A stretch of DNA of 64,000 nt from Coriobacteriia bacterium (GCA_034370385.1 JAXMKZ010000019.1:49003-113002); one strand, 5' to 3'; counted from the first letter of the stretch, positions 16,841 through 25,613 are shown. Numbers and translations are program-made. Notes: generated by a model not told the origin, from the letters alone.

Positions 16841-17986
16841 GTGATCAAGAGGATCATGCTCGTCTCCGTCGCTTTGGTGGTTATGTTGGCGCTCGGCATC
16901 GCTCCGGCGTTTGCCGAGGGTTACAACAACCCCCTTGAGTACACCCGAGCGACCGGCTACTTCGCCGGCCCGCACGGCGGCTACACCACGACTACCAACA
17001 AGTGCAACGACTGTCACTCCACGCACTATGCTGAAGGTAGTTTCAAGCTGCTCCGTGCAAGCTCCCGTGAAGCCGCGTGTGACTTCTGTCACGGCGGCGG
17101 CGGCGGTTCGACGGTCAACATTCAGATGGACAACGACTACAACACCGGCGCATTCTCGAACTCCAAGGCGTCGGCTGCGTCAACGACCACGATGGGCTTC
17201 GGCACCGGCCACACGCTCGGCTACGCCGGCAACGCTCCCGGCGACATCAAGCCGGCGTACAGCGATCCCGCGGGCTTCGCGTGCTTCGGCTGCCACAGCC
17301 CGCACGGCAACTCCGCACGCATCATGACGACCTTCGCCAACCCCGGCCGCGCATTTGTGGGCCCGGGCCAGCAGGGTCGCCCGACGACCGCTCAAGTCAA
17401 CAACCCGGCTTCCGGCGTGTTCTATCCGATCAAGGCCGGCTTCGGCAATGGTGACCAGGACGGTTCGCTCGAGTCGACCGCCCACGGTTCTGCGGTCAAC
17501 GAGTGGGGTGTCGACGTTGACTACGGTAACTTCGTTTGGTTCGCCCCGAATCCGACCGGTGGTAATCCGGTGCTGCGCTATCGTCCGATCTGGCCCTCTG
17601 GCCGCTTCCTGCTGCTGAAGAACCCGCACGGGGATGTCCAGGAGACCAAGACGGACACGCAGGTAGCTGACTTCGGCGTCACCGCCACTGACGGTGTCAA
17701 CAAGTTCGCCATCAACTGGGTCGAGCCCTTGGGCCCTGCGGACGGCACCTACGGCGGCTTCCAGGACAACGACAACGACAACGCCTTCCCGTTTGCTCCG
17801 GCTTCCGGCTCCTCGCCGACCGGCACGGGTGGTTTCCTGTCGGCGTTTGAGTTCTGCACCGACTGCCACGACGGTACTGCCGGTGCTTCCACTCAGCGCG
17901 CTGAGGTCTGGAAGCCCAACGCGAGCGATTCCACGACCGGCACCTATGTCACCGCGTACGCGCACGATGTACAGCCCCGCCATTGA
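16841..17986 (+). CDS. Multiheme c-type cytochrome, first part, ending at an in-frame TGA
   Basis: Two starts each have a strong ribosome site: ATG 16799 (GGAAGGAGGT) and GTG 16841 (AAGGAGG). GTG 16841 gives a compact signal peptide (MIKRIMLVSVALVVMLALG...APAFA) and is preferred. Four CXXCH follow (CNDCH, CDFCH, CFGCH, CTDCH). GPHGGYTTTTNKC matches the cytochrome at 3834, so they are paralogs. The frame stops at TGA (17984-17986) after HDVQPRH. The same frame stays open to 18664 and adds three more CXXCH, for seven in all, the same number as the paralog. The gene is therefore either broken by a nonsense change or error, or read through. Confidence 0.85.
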   Translation: MIKRIMLVSVALVVMLALGIAPAFAEGYNNPLEYTRATGYFAGPHGGYTTTTNKCNDCHSTHYAEGSFKLLRASSREAACDFCHGGGGGSTVNIQMDNDYNTGAFSNSKASAASTTTMGFGTGHTLGYAGNAPGDIKPAYSDPAGFACFGCHSPHGNSARIMTTFANPGRAFVGPGQQGRPTTAQVNNPASGVFYPIKAGFGNGDQDGSLESTAHGSAVNEWGVDVDYGNFVWFAPNPTGGNPVLRYRPIWPSGRFLLLKNPHGDVQETKTDTQVADFGVTATDGVNKFAINWVEPLGPADGTYGGFQDNDNDNAFPFAPASGSSPTGTGGFLSAFEFCTDCHDGTAGASTQRAEVWKPNASDSTTGTYVTAYAHDVQPRH

Positions 17987-18022
17987 GCACGCCAGATGCC
18001 CATCGGGACCGATGGGGACGGG
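17984..18022 (+). other. In-frame TGA followed by a stem-loop
   Basis: The TGA at codon 382 lies inside an otherwise continuous cytochrome frame. Starting 12 bases after it, CCCATC (17999-18004) pairs with GATGGG (18011-18016) around the loop GGGACC. An outer CGCC (17990-17993) can pair with GGCG further down. A hairpin placed directly after UGA is where bacterial selenocysteine elements lie, but the loop lacks the usual GU-containing motif. A C-to-T change of CGA, or a sequencing error, would explain it more simply. Confidence 0.5.
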
Positions 18023-18664
18023 CGTGACGATAACGAGGGCCCGCACTGCCGCAACTGCCATGTCGGCGCGAGCAACTGCGATGTGTGCCACTCGGATGAC
18101 AGCACCAACTTCTCCGCCGCCTTCACCGCCACCGCCACCGCGTCGGTGGCTGGCAAGACCAACTACGCTTCACAGTCGTACCTGAAGCAGAGCGCCGTCA
18201 ATGGCGTAGGCACAGCGTGCCTCGACGGCGGTTTCAGCTACCCGCACCGCACGTTGGGCGCGAACATGCTGAAGGACGAGCTCTATGGTGTCGACTTCGA
18301 CGGTACCCCGGTCGCCTTTGGCGAGAGCCGCGGTACGAACGGCGGCAGCGCCACGGACACGGTCGACGTCTTCTCGCTTGGCGACCCTGCCAAGTTCGAC
18401 GGCACCGACTTCGCCCTGTGGACCGGCGAGACTCGTAACGCCTCGTCGACGATTCCGGCTGTCCGCAATGACTCCGGTGCGCTTGAGAACACCGCTGTCG
18501 AGAATATGGACTCCGTGTGTATCGACTGCCACGGCGATGCCACCTACTGGAACGGCGACAACGCCGCCTTCTCGAAGGTGACCTCGGTCTCTCCGCTGCC
18601 TTTGGGCACCTACGGCTCCGGTACCCTCATGGGCTGGGAGCTCCTGCTCAAGGGTCTGCCTTAG
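17987..18664 (+). CDS. Multiheme cytochrome, second part in the same frame (three CXXCH)
   Basis: This continues the frame of the cytochrome at 16841 directly after the TGA; the first internal ATG is at 17996. It holds CRNCH and CDVCH in close succession near its start and CIDCH near the end, with Gly/Thr/Asp-rich linkers like those before the stop. It has no signal peptide and no convincing ribosome site of its own. As a separate protein it could not reach the heme-ligation machinery outside the membrane. It is best read as the C-terminal third of one ~607-residue protein. The stop at 18664 is followed by a terminator. Confidence 0.75.
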   Translation, partial: ARQMPIGTDGDGRDDNEGPHCRNCHVGASNCDVCHSDDSTNFSAAFTATATASVAGKTNYASQSYLKQSAVNGVGTACLDGGFSYPHRTLGANMLKDELYGVDFDGTPVAFGESRGTNGGSATDTVDVFSLGDPAKFDGTDFALWTGETRNASSTIPAVRNDSGALENTAVENMDSVCIDCHGDATYWNGDNAAFSKVTSVSPLPLGTYGSGTLMGWELLLKGLP

Positions 18665-18697
18665 GCCGCATAGCGTGACTGCGTGAATGCGTGACTC

Positions 18698-18737
18698 GGG
18701 AGGCCTCGCTGCTCGTCGGCGGGGCCTCCCTCCTTCT
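18698..18737 (+). terminator. Intrinsic terminator after the cytochrome
   Basis: GGGAGGCC (18698-18705) pairs with GGCCTCCC (18723-18730), then TCCTTCT. The strong stem sits 34 bases after the stop. The rest of the gap to 18952 shows only a -10-like TACACT at 18847 and no gene. Confidence 0.7.
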
Positions 18738-18952
18738 CGTGGACTCACGTGAGGCCAGGACCGGGCGCCCGTGGCAGGTTGCGTGCGCTTCGTGTCGAAT
18801 ACCCAACAGCAGGTCGCGAAGACGCAGGCCACTCTTGGACGCGTGATACACTGGGCTCTCGCGCGCGTCATGCCGTGTGACGCATGCGAGGGTGCGACGT
18901 TCACGTCGCTAGGGTCCGGTCATACCCTTCGCAAGAAAGGACCCCATTCAGC

Positions 18953-20770
18953 ATGCCCAAAGTCGACGTCATGTTGCTTCACGCTCCGGCTGTCTATGAC
19001 TTCCGCGAGCGTTCGATCATGTTCGGTCCGGTATCGGACATGGTCCCCTCCACGCCGATATTCGAGATGTACCCGCTGGGTTTCACCACCATGGCCGAGT
19101 ATCTCGAGCGCCATGGTGTTCGCGTGCGCATCGTCAACCTCGCGGTACTGATGCTCAACAAGCCCGACTTCGACGTCGAGGCCTACGTCCGTTCGATGGA
19201 CGCGACTCTGTTCGGCATCGACCTGCACTGGCTACCTCACGCTCACGGGTCGATCGAGATCGCCCGCATTGTGAAGAAGTACCACCCCGACACCCCCGTG
19301 GTGTTCGGCGGGCTCTCCTCGACGTTCTTCCACGAGGAGCTGTGCGCCTACGACGCCGTCGACTTCGTGCTGCGTGGCGACTCCACTGAGGAGCCTCTGC
19401 GCAGGCTCGTGGATGCCGTCAAGCGCAATGGGCGCCTCGACGAGATTCCGAACCTCACCTGGAAGGACTCGACGGGCACCGTCAACGTCAACCCGCTGTC
19501 GTGGGTCCCGTCGGATATGAACGCCATCTCGCTCGACTACTCGTTCAACATGAAGTCCGTGATCCGCTATCGCGACATGATGGGGGTCGTGCCGTTCAAG
19601 GATTGGCTCAAGTACCCCGTCTGCGCTTCGCTCACCTGTCGCGGATGTACCCACGACTGCGTGACCTGCGGAGGCTCGGCCTACTCGTTCCGCGAGCACT
19701 TCGGTCGCGACAAGACCGCCTTCCGCGATCCAGAGCTGCTGGTGCGCGACATCGAGCACATCCAGCGCTACATTCCGGGTCCGATGTTCGTCCTGAACGA
19801 CTTCTTGCAGGCTGGTCGCGAGTACACCCGTGACTTCGTCAAGGGTTTGCAGCGCATCGATATGCGCAACCCGATCGGCTTCGAGTTCTTCAAGCCGCCG
19901 CATGAGGAGTTCTACGAGTTTCTGGGCGCCCATCTCAAAGACTGGTCGGTGGAGATCAGTGTCGAGAGCCACGACGACGCGGTGCGCTCGGCGTTCGGCA
20001 AGAGCCACTACACCATCGATCAGGTCGAGCAGACCGTCAAAGACGCCCTGAAGCATGGATGCAGCCGATTCGACCTGTACTTCATGAGCGGCATCCCCAC
20101 GCAGACCGCAGAGTCGGTGCGCGAGACAGCCGAGTACATCGCCTATCTGTACGACGCCGTCGGCAACGACCCGCGCCTCCTGTGCTTCGTGAGCCCCATG
20201 GCGCCGTTCCTCGATCCGGGATCGCGGGTGTTCGACAACCCGGACGCCTATGGCTACACCCTGCGCGCGCGCACGCTCGAGGAGCACCGTGAGCGGCTCG
20301 TCTTGCCCTCATGGAAACACATCATGAACTACGAGAGCGACGCCATGACCCCCGACGAGATGGCCGACGCCACCTACGATGCCGGATTGGCCGTCAATCG
20401 CACCAAGGCGGCAGCAGGCATCATCGACCAAGCGACCGCTGACCGCACCGAGACCCGCATCCACGAGGCGCGCGTCGCCATGGCGCGCATCGACGAGATC
20501 ATGGCCGGGCCGGCGGCGCTCCAACAGCCGGCCCTGTGGGCGCTCAAGCACGAGTCCGATCGGCTGTCGCAGTCGACCGTCTGCGAGAAGAGCGAGCTCA
20601 ACTGGCCGCACTCGGTGGAGATTCGCCATGTGGCCGCCGCAGCAGGGCTGTGGCTGAGCGAGAACGTGAAGCACGCCGTCGGGCGAGTCAAGGGTATCGC
20701 TCCGCCCGCGATGTCGGATAATCACACGGGCACGACGACGCAGACAGCGTGTGATCCGACGGAAGCCTGA
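18953..20770 (+). CDS. B12-binding-domain radical SAM protein (Ta0216-like family)
   Basis: ATG at 18953 with AAGAAAGGA upstream gives 605 residues. Residues 1-~160 form a cobalamin-binding-like Rossmann domain (VDVMLLHAPAVYDFRER at the start, TPVVFGGLSSTFF further on). The radical SAM domain follows with its cluster motif at C232, C236 and C239 (CTHDCVTC, CX3CX2C). The phrase SHYTIDQVEQTVKDALKHGC and a TIM-barrel-like body come after. The lead-in STPIFEMYPLGFTTMAEYLE recalls the archaeal/bacterial Ta0216 family, whose substrate is undefined. It likely generates a 5'-deoxyadenosyl radical or methylates through cobalamin. A long C-terminal helical extension (~480-605) is present. It precedes menG by 10 bases. 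Confidence 0.82.
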   Translation: MPKVDVMLLHAPAVYDFRERSIMFGPVSDMVPSTPIFEMYPLGFTTMAEYLERHGVRVRIVNLAVLMLNKPDFDVEAYVRSMDATLFGIDLHWLPHAHGSIEIARIVKKYHPDTPVVFGGLSSTFFHEELCAYDAVDFVLRGDSTEEPLRRLVDAVKRNGRLDEIPNLTWKDSTGTVNVNPLSWVPSDMNAISLDYSFNMKSVIRYRDMMGVVPFKDWLKYPVCASLTCRGCTHDCVTCGGSAYSFREHFGRDKTAFRDPELLVRDIEHIQRYIPGPMFVLNDFLQAGREYTRDFVKGLQRIDMRNPIGFEFFKPPHEEFYEFLGAHLKDWSVEISVESHDDAVRSAFGKSHYTIDQVEQTVKDALKHGCSRFDLYFMSGIPTQTAESVRETAEYIAYLYDAVGNDPRLLCFVSPMAPFLDPGSRVFDNPDAYGYTLRARTLEEHRERLVLPSWKHIMNYESDAMTPDEMADATYDAGLAVNRTKAAAGIIDQATADRTETRIHEARVAMARIDEIMAGPAALQQPALWALKHESDRLSQSTVCEKSELNWPHSVEIRHVAAAAGLWLSENVKHAVGRVKGIAPPAMSDNHTGTTTQTACDPTEA

Positions 20771-20780
20771 GGACGTATCC

Positions 20781-21503
20781 ATGTCACAACAGCAGCCGGC
20801 GCCCGGTCAAGCCACCGAGGAGCGCGTGAAGGGCATCTTCTCGTCCATCGCGGGTCGTTACGACTCGTTCAACGCCGTCGCTTCGATGGGGATCGATCGC
20901 TCCTGGCGCAGGCAGCTTGTCAAGGCGTGTGCGATTCAGCCCACCGACCGCGTGCTTGACCTGTGCGCCGGGACAGGCGATGTCGCGCTGGCCATCGCCG
21001 CCCAAGCAGGCCCTGCGGAGGTCATAGTCACCGACTTCACGCCCGAGATGCTCGAGATAGCTCGCGAGAAGGGCAGCGCGTTCGACGGACGGACCAAGCT
21101 CACCTTCCAGCTGGCAGACGCGCAGGCGCTTCCCTTCGAGGACGAGTCGTTCGATGTGGTGACCGTCGCCTTCGGCGTGCGCAACCTGCCCGAGCGCGAG
21201 CGCAACTTCGCCGAGGTCAAGCGCGTGCTCAGGCCGGGTGGTCGCTACGTCATCCTGGAGTTCTCGCGCCCCCGGCTAGCGCCCTGGCGCGGCATCTACC
21301 ACGTGTACCTTCGGCACGCCATTCCCGCCATCGGAGGTGCTCTGACCGGCGATCGTGAGGGCTTCGTCTACCTCAACGATTCTATTCGCCGTTTCCCCGC
21401 GCAAGCCGAACTCGCCGCGGAGCTGCGCGTCGCCGGGTTCTCGGCCATCAGCTGGCGCGATATGACCGGCGGCGTGGTCGCGCTCCATACCGCCGTCCGA
21501 TAA
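20781..21503 (+). CDS. menG: Demethylmenaquinone methyltransferase
   Basis: ATG at 20781 gives 240 residues, the UbiE/MenG length. Motif I DLCAGTGDVALAIA begins at ~D60; the family signatures FSSIAGRYDSFNAVASMGIDRSWRR near the N-terminus and FGVRNLPERE in the middle are clear. The enzyme C-methylates demethylmenaquinol with SAM in the last step of menaquinone synthesis. Menaquinone is the expected electron donor to the membrane-anchored cytochromes upstream. A following amidohydrolase that may belong to the futalosine branch strengthens the assignment. Confidence 0.92.
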   Translation: MSQQQPAPGQATEERVKGIFSSIAGRYDSFNAVASMGIDRSWRRQLVKACAIQPTDRVLDLCAGTGDVALAIAAQAGPAEVIVTDFTPEMLEIAREKGSAFDGRTKLTFQLADAQALPFEDESFDVVTVAFGVRNLPERERNFAEVKRVLRPGGRYVILEFSRPRLAPWRGIYHVYLRHAIPAIGGALTGDREGFVYLNDSIRRFPAQAELAAELRVAGFSAISWRDMTGGVVALHTAVR

Positions 21504-21575
21504 GCGGACTCCGTTCGCTTTCGCTGCGGTAGAATCGGGTAAGCGCCCTAGCAACCGCTCCGAAGGGACGACGCG

Positions 21576-22922
21576 ATGCTCCTCACCGCACGCTACGTGC
21601 TCCCCATCGCCACGCCGCACATCGAGTTCGGTGCGGTGCTCGTACGGGGCGACCACATCGTGGAGATCGGCGAATTCGAGCGCCTGAAGGAGCTGCACCC
21701 CGACGAGCCGGTCACCGACTTCGGGCTGGCCGCGCTCATGCCGGGCTTCGTCGATGCCCACACCCACCTTGAGTACACCGCGATGCGCGGGCTGGTTGAC
21801 GATCTGCCCTACTCGAAGTGGAAGCTCCAACTGCTGCAAAAGGAGCGCCTCTTCGACCCTGAGGACTGGGAGGACTCCGCGCTCCTCGGCGCGCTTGAGG
21901 CGCTGCAGTCCGGCATCACGACCGTCGCGGACATCACGCAGAATGGTGCCTCCTTCCGCGCTGCTGTCGCGGCGGGGCTTCGCGGCGTGGTCTACCGCGA
22001 AGTGGCAACCATGGACAAGCGCCAGATAGCCTCAGTGATGGATCAGGCGAAGAGCGACATCGAGGCGTGGCGAGGCACCCCTGGTGCCGAACGCATCACG
22101 CCGGGCATTGCTCCCCACGCCCCGTACTCGTGTCACCCGCAGCTCTTCCGCTCGGTGGCCGAGTACGCTGCCGACGGGACGCCTGTTGCGATGCACTTGG
22201 CCGGCAGCCGCGAGGAGTACCAGTTCGTGAAGTACGGATCGTCGATGCTTGCCAACGACGTGCGTGATACGTTCGACCAGCACGCCCCCGCGTGGCTGCC
22301 CACCGGTGTGAGTCCCGTGCGCTACGTGCTGCAGTGGGGCATCTTCGATGTGCCGAACGTACTCGCCGTTCACTGCTCGCAGGTTGACGAGGCCGACATC
22401 GAGGTGCTGGCCTCGCACAATGTCGCCATAGCGTACTGCCCGCGCTGCAACGCCAAGCTCGGCATGGGCATCGCACCGGTCTGGCGCTTCCAGGCGGCCG
22501 GCATCAGGGTGGGTCTGGGCACGGATTCGCCCGCTGCCAGCAACTCCATGGATGAGTTCGAGGAGATGCGCATCGGGCTGCTCGTGCAGCGCGCGGTGCT
22601 CGGCGAGGAGCACTTCATTCCCGCCCGGCAGTTTGTGAAGATGGCCACGCTCGATGCCGCACGTGCCTTGGGCATTGACGACCGTGTCGGCTCACTCGAG
22701 CCCGGCAAGCAAGCCGACATCATCGCCGTGGACCTGTCCGAGTCGCATCAGGTGCCGACGCACTACCCGTACGGTACGCTCGTCCATACCGCCAACCAGG
22801 AGAACGTGCTGTGGACCATGGTGGCAGGAGAGGTGCTGTACCACGCGCACGAGTGGAGCCGCCTGGACCAAGAACGGCTGTTCGGGCGTGCCGAGGAGCT
22901 CCGTATGAAGCTTCGGCGCTGA
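21576..22922 (+). CDS. Amidohydrolase, probable aminodeoxyfutalosine deaminase
   Basis: This 448-residue member of the MtaD/TrzA/SAH-deaminase group has the metal site HTH (H62-T-H64 in FVDAHTHLEY), a later MHLAGSREE, VHCSQVD, and GLGTDSPAASNSMDEFEEM with the conserved Asp. The family deaminates adenine-containing nucleosides or related compounds. Position directly after menG suggests the 6-amino-6-deoxyfutalosine deaminase of the futalosine menaquinone route. The sequence alone does not exclude 5-methylthioadenosine/S-adenosylhomocysteine deaminase. The ATG follows GAAGGGACGACGCG; a -10-like TAGAAT lies ~40 bases upstream. Confidence 0.78.
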   Translation: MLLTARYVLPIATPHIEFGAVLVRGDHIVEIGEFERLKELHPDEPVTDFGLAALMPGFVDAHTHLEYTAMRGLVDDLPYSKWKLQLLQKERLFDPEDWEDSALLGALEALQSGITTVADITQNGASFRAAVAAGLRGVVYREVATMDKRQIASVMDQAKSDIEAWRGTPGAERITPGIAPHAPYSCHPQLFRSVAEYAADGTPVAMHLAGSREEYQFVKYGSSMLANDVRDTFDQHAPAWLPTGVSPVRYVLQWGIFDVPNVLAVHCSQVDEADIEVLASHNVAIAYCPRCNAKLGMGIAPVWRFQAAGIRVGLGTDSPAASNSMDEFEEMRIGLLVQRAVLGEEHFIPARQFVKMATLDAARALGIDDRVGSLEPGKQADIIAVDLSESHQVPTHYPYGTLVHTANQENVLWTMVAGEVLYHAHEWSRLDQERLFGRAEELRMKLRR

Positions 22923-23093
22923 ACGCGCCCAACTCGTCCCGTTGGCTTAATCGTTGCTCATGATGGTGCGTCGCTCGGCGCCGAAAGCGTGTGGCGCCTC
23001 GCGAGCTCGATGCTCTATACTACGCGAGGTTCAGGCAAGCTAGGTGCGGGGGCGTGAAGCGTCACCCGTGAGACGAAAGAAGGGTGTGCGAAC

Positions 23094-23513
23094 GTGAGCG
23101 ATCAAGACTTCTTCTTCGACGAGGATGAGGCTACGCCCGAGAAGACCGCTGAGGCGCCGAAGAAGAGCGCGAGCTCGAAGCCGGCTGCGTCCAAAGAGCC
23201 CGCGGCGGCTGTGGCGGCGTCGGGTGAGCAGAGCGTGTCATTGACGGTGACGGTGCTCGTTGCTGTCGTGGCCGTGTTGGTTGGCGTGATCCTCGGTATC
23301 TTCATCGGACGCGGACTTGCGGCCCCGGCCCCCGTCGCGACCGGCATGCCCGGCTCGACTGCTCCGGCGAATCAGCCGGCCCCGCAGCTGACCCCCGAGC
23401 AGCTCCAGGGCGGCGAGATGCCTCCTGGACACCCGCCCGTCGGCGGTGACGCCGGAGCGGCTACCGGTACTGCTGAGCCCGGTGGGTCTACCGAGACCAC
23501 CAAGAGCGAGTAG
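23094..23513 (+). CDS. Small single-pass membrane protein of unknown function
   Basis: This 139-residue product has a charged N-terminus (DFFFDEDEATPEKTAEAPKK), an Ala/Pro/Lys linker, one transmembrane segment (~48-75, TVTVLVAVVAVLVGVILGIF) and a Pro/Gly/Thr-rich outer tail with PPGHPPVGG. I recognise no family. It stands alone with a strong terminator after it and a TPR gene beyond. A -10-like TATACT (23016-23021) lies upstream. It could be a membrane-bound linker to the TPR protein; this is a guess from adjacency. Confidence 0.6.
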   Translation: MSDQDFFFDEDEATPEKTAEAPKKSASSKPAASKEPAAAVAASGEQSVSLTVTVLVAVVAVLVGVILGIFIGRGLAAPAPVATGMPGSTAPANQPAPQLTPEQLQGGEMPPGHPPVGGDAGAATGTAEPGGSTETTKSE

Positions 23514-23526
23514 AGCCCGTACACAA

Positions 23527-23570
23527 GCGGGCCCGGCGAGCCCCTGCGAAGGGGTCCACCGGGCCCGTTT
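23527..23570 (+). terminator. Intrinsic terminator
   Basis: CGGGCCCGG (23528-23536) pairs with CCGGGCCCG (23559-23567), with a second internal hairpin CCCCTGCGAAGGGG, followed by TTT. The structure is very strong and lies just after the stop at 23513. Confidence 0.8.
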
Positions 23571-23603
23571 ACTTGTCACCCCGGAATCACAAGGAGGTCG
23601 CCC

Positions 23604-24275
23604 GTGGCGATCAACAAGGCCAACACACCGCTGTGGATGAAGGCGACACTGATCCTTCTTGCCATCGTCTTCTTGTTCGGCTTCATCTCGATCGGTGCTT
23701 CGCCGTTCGTCGACAGCGGCACGGCGCCGCCCGCCGCGGGCACGACCGACGCCATCGCGCAGCAGTTCCAGCCGACGGTCGCGGCGCTCACAGCGGCGCT
23801 CCAGAGCGATCCGGAGAGCTACACCGCCCTGGTCAACCTGGGCAACACCTACTTCGACTGGGCGATCCAGACTCAGCAGGCGAGCCAGACCAATACCGCA
23901 ACCATCGGCGCCGAGCAGCCGCTTTGGGTCGCTGCCAAGGACGCCTACGGTCGCGCGGTGGCGCTCAACCCTGATGAGCCGCCCGTGGTCGTGGACTACG
24001 CGATCACGGTCTTCTACACCGGCGATACCAACAAGGCGATCGCCGAGGTCGAGAGAATCGTCAAGGCAAACCCCGACTTCGCACCGGCATTCTTCAACAT
24101 CGGGATCTTCTATGGCGCGCTCGGTGACACGGCGAACGCCGTCGCTTCGTTCAAGAAGTATCTCGAGCTCGACCCGAACGGCGAGCAAGGCAATGCCGAT
24201 TTCGCCAAGCAGGAGATCGAGCGGCTGGAAGGACAGGCTGCCCCGCCGTCCGTGCCCGCCACGTCCGCGCCCTAG
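23604..24275 (+). CDS. Membrane-anchored TPR protein
   Basis: GTG at 23604 with AAGGAGGT gives 223 residues. An N-terminal anchor (~13-33, ATLILLAIVFLFGFISIG) precedes a linker and about four TPR units (YTALVNLGNTYFDWAIQ, AKDAYGRAVALNPDEPPVV, AFFNIGIFYGALGDTANAV). It ends in a Pro/Ala tail. It resembles the two other TPR proteins in topology but has no NHL partner. Likely a scaffold outside the membrane; partner unknown. Confidence 0.78.
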   Translation: MAINKANTPLWMKATLILLAIVFLFGFISIGASPFVDSGTAPPAAGTTDAIAQQFQPTVAALTAALQSDPESYTALVNLGNTYFDWAIQTQQASQTNTATIGAEQPLWVAAKDAYGRAVALNPDEPPVVVDYAITVFYTGDTNKAIAEVERIVKANPDFAPAFFNIGIFYGALGDTANAVASFKKYLELDPNGEQGNADFAKQEIERLEGQAAPPSVPATSAP

Positions 24276-24313
24276 GGTACGGCCGGGGCCCTAGGCCTGA
24301 TCCACCGCATGAC

Positions 24314-24343
24314 AACGGGCGTCCTTCGGGGCGCCCGTTTCCC
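24314..24343 (+). terminator. Intrinsic terminator between convergent genes
   Basis: AACGGGCG (24314-24321) pairs with CGCCCGTT (24332-24339), then T and C residues. It sits between the convergent TPR and STAS genes. The reverse strand lacks a U run. Confidence 0.7.
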
Positions 24344-24366
24344 TTCAACCGTGCGCGCCACGGGCA

Positions 24367-24714
24367 CTACGGAGTGGGGACTGCGATCTGTCTGGCCTCT
24401 TCGATCGTGCTTGCTGTGGCGAAGATGCCGTTGAGCCGCGTGAGCGACAAGATGTTGTCGACCGTCTCATTGGTGACCAACACCAGCCGCCCGCCCTGAG
24501 CGCCATACTCCTTGGATAGCGCCAGAAGGAGCCCCAGACCCGATGAGTCGAGGTACTCGAGCCCCGAGAGGTCTACAATCGTGGCTGATGGCGCCGAGCT
24601 GAGGATTCGGTCGATGTTCATCCTGAACCCGGAGCATTCGCCGTAGTCGAGATCGCCACGCAGCGTGAGCGTCCAACTGCTAGGGTCCTGCACAAGGTCT
24701 ATGGTGAGCGCCAT
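24367..24714 (-). CDS. STAS-domain anti-sigma-factor antagonist
   Basis: The ATG complementary to 24712-24714 has AGGAAGGA upstream and gives 115 residues. The STAS core is plain: LTLRGDLDYGECSGF, then IVDLSGLEYLDSSGLGLLLAL with the conserved DSSG serine that partner kinases phosphorylate, and a C-terminal helix. Such proteins bind and release anti-sigma kinases by partner switching. It is divergent from a second STAS gene (24864), with 149 bases between. No kinase or phosphatase gene is in the window. Confidence 0.85.
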   Translation of the reverse strand: MALTIDLVQDPSSWTLTLRGDLDYGECSGFRMNIDRILSSAPSATIVDLSGLEYLDSSGLGLLLALSKEYGAQGGRLVLVTNETVDNILSLTRLNGIFATASTIEEARQIAVPTP

Positions 24715-24863
24715 GTCGTCCTTCCTCGGGGTCGGGTGCACAATGATGGTACCCCTCTGGTGGGCAGTTTCTATCACCCCTTGTGTCTGAGTGGCGGTGG
24801 GCAGGGGCGAGCGGTACAATCGCTTATCACGGTTTGCCCCAACGGGTAGAGGAGCAGTCAGCC

Positions 24864-25199
24864 ATGGAGTTGGACATTACGACCGATACTTCCGGTGGAG
24901 TGTGCACGATGCGCCTTGACGGGGAAGTGGATGTCTATACGGCTCCTCGGCTCAAGGAAGCCCTCGTGAGTGCTATCGAAGGCGGTTGCACTAATGTGGT
25001 GATCGACCTCGATCAGGTCGGCTTCATCGACAGCTCAGGCTTGGGAGTACTCGTGAGCGGGCTGCGCCGGGCGCGCGAGAAAGACGGCGTCGTACGCATC
25101 GTGTGCTCAAGAGACAACGTGTTGAAGATCTTCCGCATCACGGGTTTGGACAAGGTCTTTCCGATCTTCGCCGACGCGGCGGAGGCATCGCAGTTCTAG
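24864..25199 (+). CDS. STAS-domain anti-sigma-factor antagonist
   Basis: ATG at 24864 with AGAGGAG gives 111 residues. The pattern is MRLDGEVDVYTAPRLKEAL, VVIDLDQVGFIDSSGLGVLV with the phospho-acceptor serine in DSSG, and a final helix ending at FADAAEA. It is closer to the RsbV/SpoIIAA type than its divergent neighbour. The pair may share control from the intergenic region, where a -10-like TACAAT (24815-24820) lies. It likely acts in a partner-switching stress or redox response. Confidence 0.87.
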   Translation: MELDITTDTSGGVCTMRLDGEVDVYTAPRLKEALVSAIEGGCTNVVIDLDQVGFIDSSGLGVLVSGLRRAREKDGVVRIVCSRDNVLKIFRITGLDKVFPIFADAAEASQF

Positions 25200-25289
25200 T
25201 CGCCGTTCGTTGACGGCGACGGCCGGCACCGTCGCGTGGCCTCGATGCATCATCAGTCGCGGGTCACCGCTCGTCGAGAAGGTGGGTAC

Positions 25290-25598
25290 GTGTTCGGGAT
25301 CAGCGGCTTTGAGCTGCTCATCATCTGTGCGTTGATCCTCATCATCTTCGGGCCGGATAAGCTGCCCGAGCTGGGGCGCACCGTCGGCCGTGCCATGGGC
25401 ATGTTCAAGCGCGCCCAAGAGGACATGGAGCGCGTGATCCGCTCGGAGATGTACACGAGCGATACCAAAGCCGCTGCAGACAAGCGCGAGGCCCAGTCGG
25501 TCGCCGCGGACACCACGGGAACCGCGGCCAAGGCCACCCCGGCCGCCACGATCTGGGCTTCGACCGACGAGGGCGACGAGGAGGAAGACGAGGAGTAG
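25290..25598 (+). CDS. tatB: Twin-arginine translocase TatA/TatB-type subunit
   Basis: GTG at 25290 gives 102 residues. A short N-terminus and hydrophobic helix (FELLIICALILIIFGPDKLPEL) lead into the amphipathic helix RTVGRAMGMFKRAQEDMER. FGPDKLPELGR is the TatA/B hinge signature; the Glu in the membrane part (FELL) is more TatB-like. The long Ala/Thr tail ends in EEEDEE. It precedes tatC by 15 bases. Tat exports folded cofactor-containing enzymes, as expected in this respiratory setting. TatA versus TatB cannot be settled here. Confidence 0.85.
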   Translation: MFGISGFELLIICALILIIFGPDKLPELGRTVGRAMGMFKRAQEDMERVIRSEMYTSDTKAAADKREAQSVAADTTGTAAKATPAATIWASTDEGDEEEDEE

Positions 25599-25613
25599 TC
25601 CTCGCAGAACACC

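Noticed and set aside
17984..17986. Frameshift as the cause of the split cytochrome
   Set aside because: Both parts are in the same frame; the break is a single in-frame TGA.
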